Assembly: GCA_026001225.1 (NCBI GenBank)
Contig: BNZQ01000054.1
Location: 1-10,916 of the forward strand
DNA length: 10,916 nt
Origin: Clostridia bacterium
GTDB taxonomy: Bacteria; Bacillota; Clostridia; Christensenellales; DUVY01
Direction: 5' to 3'
The first letter of the stretch is position 1. Each line of letters begins with the position of its first letter. The translations under genes were made by a program, and so were the position numbers. The notes beneath the pieces were generated by a model that was not told where the DNA came from, did no database searches, and saw only the letters and a list, made by a program, of their open reading frames with translations. Positions 6,277 through 10,916 of the stretch are shown here, in pieces.

Positions 6277-6290
6277 ATATAACGAAAAGA

Positions 6291-7304
6291 ATGGCAATGA
6301 ATAAAAGTTCTCTCTATGGAAGTGCGATCGTCACGGCGCGGAGCGTAAAATTGCTGAACGCCGACAGGGTGCGCCGCATGATCGACGCGCCGACGGGCGC
6401 GGAGGCGGTCAAGGTTCTGTACGAATGCGGCTATAACGAAAATATCATCGGTGGGAGCGCGGGCGATATCGACGGCCTGCTGTCCGACGAGATACGGAGG
6501 ACCGCCGCGCTTTTCGACGAATTGGCGTCCGACGCGGCCTTGCGGGAAACCGTTTTAAAACGCTATGATTATCACAACGCCAAGGTGTTTTTAAAGCAAA
6601 AATACGCGGGCGGCGAGGCGGCGTTCTATCCGTTCGGTTTGACGCCGCCCGAAACAATCAGGGAAGCGGTCGTAAACGGCGGCTTCGGTTCCCTGCGGCA
6701 GCCCTTATCCCGCGTTCTGACCGCGTTGACTGCGGAAATCGACAAGATAACGGCGGCGGGGGGGCGCGCGTCGGGCCGGAAAATCGATATCGCGCTCGAC
6801 AAAGCGTATTTTGCGGACGCGGCCGGATCGGCGGAGAAAATCCGTTCTAAATTTATCCGGGAATACTACCGCGCCGAGGCCGACGCGGCGAATATCCTGA
6901 TCTGCGCGCGGTCGCGGCGGTTGGGCTTTTCGGAGGAGGACGCGAAAGCGCAGCTTGCGGAGGGCGGTGCGATCCCGTTCAAAACGGTTTTATCGGTGAT
7001 GACCGGCGACGCGGATCGATTGGCGTCGGTTTTTACGGGTACGCGGTACTTGCCGCTCGTCAAAATCTTGTGCGTCTCGCTCCGGCGGGACGCGGATTTA
7101 ACGGCGTTCGAGGCGGCGGCCGAGGAATTTCTGCTCTCGCTGACCCGTCAGCCCGTCGTCGATTACAATTCGGAGGAACCACTGTTCCGCTGGTTCCAAC
7201 AAAAATTGGCCGAATTAAAGACCGTCAAGCTGATCCTCGTGTGCAAGAATAACAATTTGCCGGATCAGGAAATACGCAAACGGCTGAAAGACATTTATCA
7301 GTGA
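6291..7304 (+). CDS. ntpC: V-type ATPase subunit C (d-type rotor socket)
   Basis: Connects the central rotor stalk to the K ring. The protein is mostly helical, about 337 residues, close to the roughly 330 of E. hirae NtpC. Recognisable stretches are SLYGSAIVTARSVKLL near the start, YDYHNAKVFLKQKY, KIDIALDKAYF, REYYRAEADAANILICARSR, and the C-terminal EEPLFRWFQQKLAELKTVKL followed by an NNLP..EIRKRLKDIY ending typical of the family. Start choice: ATG 6291 (MAMNKSS) or ATG 6297. The frame is open back to about 6171, but that part reads through the repeat and would be an unlikely basic leader. The only Shine-Dalgarno-like sequence is a weak GAAAAGA just before 6291. Confidence 0.93.
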   Translation: MAMNKSSLYGSAIVTARSVKLLNADRVRRMIDAPTGAEAVKVLYECGYNENIIGGSAGDIDGLLSDEIRRTAALFDELASDAALRETVLKRYDYHNAKVFLKQKYAGGEAAFYPFGLTPPETIREAVVNGGFGSLRQPLSRVLTALTAEIDKITAAGGRASGRKIDIALDKAYFADAAGSAEKIRSKFIREYYRAEADAANILICARSRRLGFSEEDAKAQLAEGGAIPFKTVLSVMTGDADRLASVFTGTRYLPLVKILCVSLRRDADLTAFEAAAEEFLLSLTRQPVVDYNSEEPLFRWFQQKLAELKTVKLILVCKNNNLPDQEIRKRLKDIYQ

Positions 7305-7391
7305 AAGCCGAAAAGTGCGGTCGGTTGTAAATCGCATGGTCAGGGCAGCGTGCGTCGGCCCGAAGCGTGTCATTATAAACATTTGGCAAAA
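7302..7391 (+). repeat. family C repeat, copy 2 (ntpC-ntpF)
   Basis: Starts at the ntpC stop codon. Stem 1 is CGGTT (7322-7326) / AATCG (7330-7334); relative to copy 1, one C has become T, keeping the pair as G-U. The 25-base core at 7338-7362 is identical to 6184-6208. The tail (CGTGTCATTATAAAC, then TTTGGCAAA) aligns loosely with the tail of copy 1 (CGTGCGGCATAATAAAA, then TTCGGCAAA), so the element probably spans about 90-110 bases. Confidence 0.8.
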
Positions 7392-7411
7392 AACGGAGGA
7401 CATGGGAGCAG

Positions 7412-7738
7412 ATGAACGAAAATAGCGGTTCCGGTAAAATAGCGGTGATCGGCGACAAGGATTGCGTCCTCGCTTTTCAGGCCGTAGGCGCGGAGGTGTT
7501 TGCCGAAACCGATCCGTACAAAGTGCGCGACGTTTTGAAAAAATTGGCGCGCGAGGGGTATTCGGTCATTTTGATCGCGGAGGAACAGGCGGCGGAAGCG
7601 CATGACCTGATCAAACGCTTTTCGGAGGACGCCTATCCCGTGATCCTTCCGATCCCCGGCGGTTCGGGCGCGGCCGGTTCGGGGTTGGCCGCCTTGCGGG
7701 AGAATATGATCCGGGCCATAGGCGCGGACTTACTTTAA
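7412..7738 (+). CDS. ntpG: V-type ATPase subunit F (central stalk)
   Basis: A central stalk subunit that binds D and modulates rotation. Its 108 residues have a compact alternating fold: KIAVIGDKDCVLAFQAVG (9-26), GYSVILIAEEQA (49-60) and the conserved loop YPVILPIPGGSG (75-86), ending LRENMIRAIGADLL. Length and motifs fit the V-type F family (about 100-110 residues; called ntpG in E. hirae). Start: GGAGG (7395-7399) lies 12 bases and GGGAG (7404-7408) three bases before ATG 7412. An ATG at 7402 in another frame stops after seven codons and is not a usable start for this protein. Two bases of the TAA stop are shared with the start of the following tandem repeat region. Confidence 0.92.
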   Translation: MNENSGSGKIAVIGDKDCVLAFQAVGAEVFAETDPYKVRDVLKKLAREGYSVILIAEEQAAEAHDLIKRFSEDAYPVILPIPGGSGAAGSGLAALRENMIRAIGADLL

Positions 7739-7780
7739 ATGAAAACTGAAAGATGAAAACTGAAAAATGAAAACTGAAAA
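7739..7780 (+). repeat. three tandem 14-bp units (left arm of family A copy 3)
   Basis: ATGAAAACTGAAAG (7739-7752) is followed by two copies of ATGAAAACTGAAAA (7753-7766, 7767-7780). Each unit is itself two heptamers of the form GAAAANT. The array begins directly after the ntpF stop. Confidence 0.95.
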
Positions 7781-7827
7781 TTTATGAGCTCTCGACCGAA
7801 ATTTTCAGGCCTTTCAGTTTTCAGTTC
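7739..7827 (+). repeat. palindromic repeat, family A, copy 3 (ntpF-ntpA)
   Basis: The left arm is the 14-bp tandem array plus TTT. The centre is short (7784-7792). The family motif CGACCGAAATTTT lies at 7793-7805. The right arm is CAGGCCTTTCAGTTTTCAGTT (7806-7827 region). The left and right arms can pair over roughly 25 bases with a few mismatches. The ntpA ribosome site AGAGGT (7836-7841) lies just outside the hairpin. Confidence 0.82.
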
Positions 7828-7845
7828 ACAGAAATAGAGGTAATT

Positions 7846-9597
7846 ATGACAGGAAAAATCGTAAAAGTATCCGGCCCCTTGATCGTCGCCGAGAACATGG
7901 CCGACTGCAAGATGTACGATGTCGTGCGCGTGTCCGACAAGCGGCTGATCGGCGAGATCATCGAGCTGCGCGGCGACAAGGCGTCCATTCAGGTCTACGA
8001 GGAAACCAGCGGACTCGGGCCCGGCGGCGAGGTCGTTTCGACCGGCGCGCCTTTGTCCGTCGAACTCGGGCCGGGCCTTATGGGTGGCATTTACGACGGC
8101 ATACAGCGTCCCCTGCCCGAACTGATCCGCATTTCGGGCGACAGGATCGCGCGCGGCGTGGACGTGCCCGGCCTCTCTCACACACAAAAATGGGAGTTCG
8201 TTCCGACGGTGAAGAAGGGAGACGCGGTTACGGCGGGCGACATTATCGGCACCGTGCAGGAAAACGAGGTCATTCAACACCGCATTATGATTCCCTGCGG
8301 CGTGAGCGGAACGATAGAGGATATCCGGGAGGGCTCTTTCACGGTGGACGAAACCGTGGCGGCGGTCAAGGATAAAAGCGGCGCGGTCAAGCAGATCGCC
8401 ATGCTGCAAAAGTGGGGCGTGCGCAAGGGTCGCCCGTATCGGGAAAAATTGTCGCCGGTTATGCCGATGATCACGGGCCAGAGGGTGATCGACACGCTGT
8501 TTCCGGTGGCGAAGGGCGGCGTGGCGGCAGTGCCGGGGCCGTTCGGCAGCGGCAAGACGGTCGTTCAGCACCAGCTTGCCAAATGGGCGGACGCGGATAT
8601 CATCGTGTACGTCGGCTGCGGCGAACGCGGGAACGAGATGACCGACGTTCTGAACGAATTCCCGCACTTAAAAGACCCGAAAACGGGCTATTCTTTGATG
8701 AAACGCACCGTGCTGATCGCCAACACCTCCGACATGCCGGTCGCGGCGCGCGAGGCCAGCATCTATACGGGGATCACGATCGCGGAGTACTTCCGCGACA
8801 TGGGCTATAACGTGGCGATCATGGCGGACAGCACCTCGCGGTGGGCCGAAGCCTTGCGCGAGATGAGCGGCCGTTTGGAGGAAATGCCCGGCGAGGAAGG
8901 GTACCCGGCGTACCTGTCCAGCCGTTTGGCGGAGTTTTACGAGCGCGCGGGCGTGGTCAAATGTCTTTGCGGCGGCGAACGGGCGGGCAGCGTCACGGCG
9001 ATCGGGGCGGTTTCACCGCCGGGCGGCGACATGTCCGAGCCGGTTTCGCAAGCGACCCTGCGCATCGTCAAGGTGTTTTGGGGGCTGTCCAGCACGCTGG
9101 CGTACAGGCGGCATTTCCCCGCGATCGATTGGCTGATCAGCTATTCGCTGTACGCCGACAAGATGGCGGATTGGTTCAACGACCACGTGGCGCCGGACTT
9201 CGCGCAATACCGCGCCGCGATGATGAGGCTGCTGCAAGAGGAAGCCAACCTCGACGAGATCATCCGCCTCGTGGGTATCGACGCGTTGGGGCCGGCCGAC
9301 CGCCTGACCGTGGAGACTGCCAAATCGATCCGCGAGGACTATTTGCACCAAAACGCGTTCCACGAGACGGACACCTATACCTCGACGGCGAAGCAATATA
9401 AATTGCTCAAATTGCTGGTGGACTTTTACAATTTAGGCGTGGCCGCTTTAAACCGGGGCGCGGAGCTTTCGGATATTCTGAAAGTAAAGTCGCGTGAAAA
9501 GATCGGCCGCGCGAAATACATTCCCGAAAAGGACTCGGCCGAGATCGACGCGATCGGAGTTGAGCTAAAGGCGGAAATGACGGAATTGCATTCTTGA
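7846..9597 (+). CDS. ntpA: V-type ATPase catalytic subunit A
   Basis: The catalytic nucleotide-binding subunit of the A3B3 head, 583 residues (usual 580-600). The N-terminal beta barrel starts [16 protein letters not shown]. The insertion region characteristic of A subunits is at about 110-190. The P-loop GPFGSGKTV (231-239) has K237 and T238. [11 protein letters not shown] (257-267) holds the catalytic glutamate E260 and R261. The Walker B segment [17 protein letters not shown] (323-339) has D328. [20 protein letters not shown] (390-409) is also family-typical. No internal stop or missing catalytic residue is seen. AGAGGT four bases upstream supports ATG 7846. The stop codon (9595-9597) lies inside the first terminal repeat of the following element. 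In this context the enzyme could run as ion pump or ATP synthase. Confidence 0.98.
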   Translation: MTGKIVKVSGPLIVAENMADCKMYDVVRVSDKRLIGEIIELRGDKASIQVYEETSGLGPGGEVVSTGAPLSVELGPGLMGGIYDGIQRPLPELIRISGDRIARGVDVPGLSHTQKWEFVPTVKKGDAVTAGDIIGTVQENEVIQHRIMIPCGVSGTIEDIREGSFTVDETVAAVKDKSGAVKQIAMLQKWGVRKGRPYREKLSPVMPMITGQRVIDTLFPVAKGGVAAVPGPFGSGKTVVQHQLAKWADADIIVYVGCGERGNEMTDVLNEFPHLKDPKTGYSLMKRTVLIANTSDMPVAAREASIYTGITIAEYFRDMGYNVAIMADSTSRWAEALREMSGRLEEMPGEEGYPAYLSSRLAEFYERAGVVKCLCGGERAGSVTAIGAVSPPGGDMSEPVSQATLRIVKVFWGLSSTLAYRRHFPAIDWLISYSLYADKMADWFNDHVAPDFAQYRAAMMRLLQEEANLDEIIRLVGIDALGPADRLTVETAKSIREDYLHQNAFHETDTYTSTAKQYKLLKLLVDFYNLGVAALNRGAELSDILKVKSREKIGRAKYIPEKDSAEIDAIGVELKAEMTELHS

Positions 9598-9724
9598 CGG
9601 CACATGCGTCGCCGCAATCGGGCTGCGCTTGACTTGCCGCCTCGGTTATGTAGGGGGGGTCTGCACTCCTTTCGGCGGCTCACCAACCGTTGCGCGGGTT
9701 TCGGCGCGCCTGTGCCGTCAAGAA
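9591..9724 (+). repeat. 134-bp element with perfect 14-bp terminal inverted repeats
   Basis: TTCTTGACGGCACA (9591-9604) is the exact reverse complement of TGTGCCGTCAAGAA (9711-9724). After one mismatch the pairing continues for about four more pairs (9606-9609 with 9706-9709). Inside, GCCGCC (9636-9641) can pair with GGCGGC (9674-9679). There is no open reading frame that looks real. It could be a MITE-like insertion or one long RNA hairpin. The left repeat contains the last Ser codon and the stop of ntpA. No target-site duplication is obvious. Confidence 0.8.
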
Positions 9725-9805
9725 CGCGGTTGACATCTCTTCCTATCTGAGGAGAGAAGCAAGACCGAAACGGAAAGAGGAAAACTGAAAATGACCGATA
9801 AAAAA
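9725..9805 (+). other. spacer with a degraded family A-like stretch
   Basis: GACCGAAA (9763-9770) and GGAAAACTGAAAATGACCGA (about 9779-9798) resemble the core and arm of the family A repeats, but no matching T-rich right arm follows. TTGACA (9730-9735) has no acceptable -10 box at 16-18 nt. No gene is seen. Confidence 0.4.
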
Positions 9806-9862
9806 TTCCCCTCCTGCGGAGGGGTGGCCGCAAAGCGGACGGGGTGGCTGTCATAAACAGTC
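9806..9862 (+). repeat. GC-rich multi-hairpin repeat upstream of ntpB
   Basis: CCCCTCC (9808-9814) pairs with GGAGGGG (9818-9824) around a 3-nt loop. CCGC (9828-9831) pairs with GCGG (9835-9838), and CTGT (9848-9851) with ACAG (9857-9860). The CCTCC..GGAGGGGTGGCC..GGGGTGG layout is one I associate with widespread intergenic repeats in Clostridia-like genomes; that is recollection, not a search. It is followed by an A-run (9863-9870), not a T-run, so it does not look like a + strand terminator. Confidence 0.65.
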
Positions 9863-9875
9863 AAAAAAAAGAATT

Positions 9876-10916
9876 ATGTTAAAAGAATATAAAACAATAC
9901 GAGAAGTGGTCGGCCCGCTCATGCTCGTCGAAAACGTCGAGGGCGTGACCTACAACGAATTGGTGGAGATCGAGCAGGCGAACGGCGAAATCCGCAACGG
10001 CAAGGTGCTGGATATCAACGGCAGCCGCGCGCTCGTCCAACTGTTCGAGAGCAGCCAGGGGCTGGAAATTTCCAAGGCCAAGGCGCGGTTTTTGGGCAGA
10101 GGGATCGAATTGAATGTTTCCCGCGACATGCTGGGCCGCGTGTTCGACGGCATGGGGCGTCCCAAGGACGGCGGCGCGCCCGTGATCCCCGAGAAGCGTC
10201 TCGACATCAACGGCAGCCCGATCAATCCGGCCGCGCGCGATTACCCCGACGAATTCATTCAAACCGGCGTGTCGGCGATCGACGGCTTGAACACTCTGGT
10301 GCGCGGCCAAAAATTGCCGATTTTCAGCATGTCGGGCTTGCCGCACGCGCAGCTTGCGGCGCAGATCGCCCGGCAGGCCAAGGTTCTCAATACGGACGAC
10401 AAATTCGCGGTCGTATTCGCGGCGATCGGGATCACGTTCGAGGAAGCCCAATTCTTCATCGACGACTTTCGAAAAACCGGCGCGATCGAGCGTTCCGTGC
10501 TGTTTATGAATTTGGCCAACGACCCCGCGATCGAGCGCATCGCCACGCCGCGCATGGCGCTGACCGCCGCCGAATATCTGGCGTTCGACCTCGGGATGCA
10601 CGTGCTGGTCATCTTGACCGACATCACCAATTACGCCGAAGCGCTGCGCGAGGTGTCGGCGGCCCGCAAGGAGGTTCCCGGGCGGCGCGGCTATCCGGGC
10701 TATCTGTACACCGATCTCGCCGGCATTTACGAGCGGGCGGGGCGTATCCGCGGAAAATCGGGCTCGATCACCCAAATCCCGATTTTAACGATGCCGGAGG
10801 ACGACAAGACCCACCCGATCCCCGACCTAACCGGCTATATCACCGAGGGGCAGATCATTTTGAGCCGCGAATTATACAAGAAGGGCTTGACGCCGCCGAT
10901 CGACGTGTTGCCCAGT
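9876..10916 (+). CDS. ntpB: V-type ATPase subunit B, 3' end beyond the window
   Basis: The non-catalytic, regulatory nucleotide-site subunit that alternates with A in the head. 347 codons are present of about 460. [20 protein letters not shown] opens the beta barrel, followed by [14 protein letters not shown] (87-100), [20 protein letters not shown] (117-136), [19 protein letters not shown] (149-167, the degenerate P-loop region), [13 protein letters not shown] (186-198), [20 protein letters not shown] (248-267) and [14 protein letters not shown] (320-333). The last residues seen are IDVLPS; the arginine finger of the following LSRL motif should come within the next few codons. The family usually has GSGLPH where this protein has SMSGLPH. 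No Shine-Dalgarno is evident: only A-rich sequence precedes the ATG, with a GC-rich hairpin just upstream. Subunit D is expected next. Confidence 0.97.
   Translation, partial: MLKEYKTIREVVGPLMLVENVEGVTYNELVEIEQANGEIRNGKVLDINGSRALVQLFESSQGLEISKAKARFLGRGIELNVSRDMLGRVFDGMGRPKDGGAPVIPEKRLDINGSPINPAARDYPDEFIQTGVSAIDGLNTLVRGQKLPIFSMSGLPHAQLAAQIARQAKVLNTDDKFAVVFAAIGITFEEAQFFIDDFRKTGAIERSVLFMNLANDPAIERIATPRMALTAAEYLAFDLGMHVLVILTDITNYAEALREVSAARKEVPGRRGYPGYLYTDLAGIYERAGRIRGKSGSITQIPILTMPEDDKTHPIPDLTGYITEGQIILSRELYKKGLTPPIDVLPS

Noticed and set aside
6171..6290. Extended N-terminus for subunit C from TTG 6171
   Set aside because: The extra residues translate the family C repeat, are basic and unlike any C subunit; ATG 6291 or 6297 fits the family.
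7402..7425. Seven-codon minigene (MGADERK) overlapping the ntpF start
   Set aside because: GGAGG is only two bases from its ATG; probably chance, with ATG 7412 the real start.
1221..7827. CRISPR array or tandem spacer-repeat locus
   Set aside because: The repeats are palindromic intergenic elements scattered between genes, with no regular spacers and no cas genes.
7735..8667. 310-codon - strand frame opposite ntpA
   Set aside because: His/Arg/Asp-rich shadow of ntpA, and it also crosses the family A repeat.
9730..9758. TTGACA (9730-9735) as a promoter for ntpB
   Set aside because: The bases at the expected -10 (9753-9758, AGAGAA) do not resemble TATAAT.
9426..9854. - strand frame through the ntpA-ntpB spacer
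   Set aside because: Its N-terminus is simply the hairpin repeat translated ([19 protein letters not shown]), and the rest is antisense to ntpA.
9879..10775. 298-codon - strand frame opposite ntpB
   Set aside because: Shadow; the + strand translation matches subunit B throughout.

Overview
The window carries one long run of genes on the + strand. It reads as a V-type (V/A-type, Ntp-like) ATPase operon of an anaerobic, Clostridia-like Bacillota, preceded by three housekeeping genes. The organism is inferred from three things: the subunit order (H-I-K-E-C-F-A-B, as in Enterococcus hirae ntp operons), the sua5-ywlE-rpiB block typical of Bacillota, and GC-rich coding DNA with AT-rich repetitive spacers. 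I cannot name a genus; a GC-rich uncultured Clostridia lineage is the best guess.

Layout. Bases 1-198 are a divergent intergenic region. A well-spaced ribosome site and GTG on the - strand mark the first six codons of a gene leaving the window. On the + strand, an extended -10 promoter sits so close to the sua5 ATG that the mRNA should be leaderless. Then come sua5 (tRNA t6A synthesis, 199-1239), ywlE (protein-arginine phosphatase type of the LMW phosphatase fold, 1357-1854) and rpiB (ribose-5-phosphate isomerase B, 2033-2485). The ATPase genes follow: stalk subunit H (2592-2909), I (2918-4972), K (5109-5555), E (5568-6149), C (6291-7304), F (7412-7738), A (7846-9597) and B (from 9876, cut by the window end after 347 codons). 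Subunit D and the rest of B should lie just beyond the end. No RNA genes, CRISPR or insertion sequence transposases are visible. No gene-free stretch exceeds 300 bases; the longest is 9598-9875.

How the genes work together. A3B3 is the catalytic head. C and F belong to the central stalk, E and H form peripheral stalks, and I plus the K ring form the membrane ion channel. The K subunit keeps the residues equivalent to the Na+ ligands of E. hirae NtpK (Leu, Ser in place of Thr, Gln, Gln, Glu), so a Na+-coupled enzyme is the favoured prediction. In Bacillus, sua5-ywlE-rpiB lies a short way upstream of the F-type atp operon. Here a V-type operon occupies the comparable place.

The most unusual content is between the genes. 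Every junction except the two very short ones (H-I, 8 nt; K-E, 12 nt) holds a palindromic repeat. Three families have arms built from ~7-nt A-rich or T-rich units, or share the TTCGGTCG core (CGACCGAA on the other strand): family A (GAAAACT arms), family B (GTAAAAG arms, two copies in opposite orientation) and family C (two copies sharing a 25-base identical core and a stem kept by a G-U change). The A-B junction adds a 134-bp element with perfect 14-bp terminal inverted repeats that overlaps the ntpA stop, plus a GC-rich hairpin. Several repeats begin inside the preceding coding sequence and supply its last codons. These look like mobile or amplified intergenic palindromes that may act as mRNA processing or attenuation sites within the operon.
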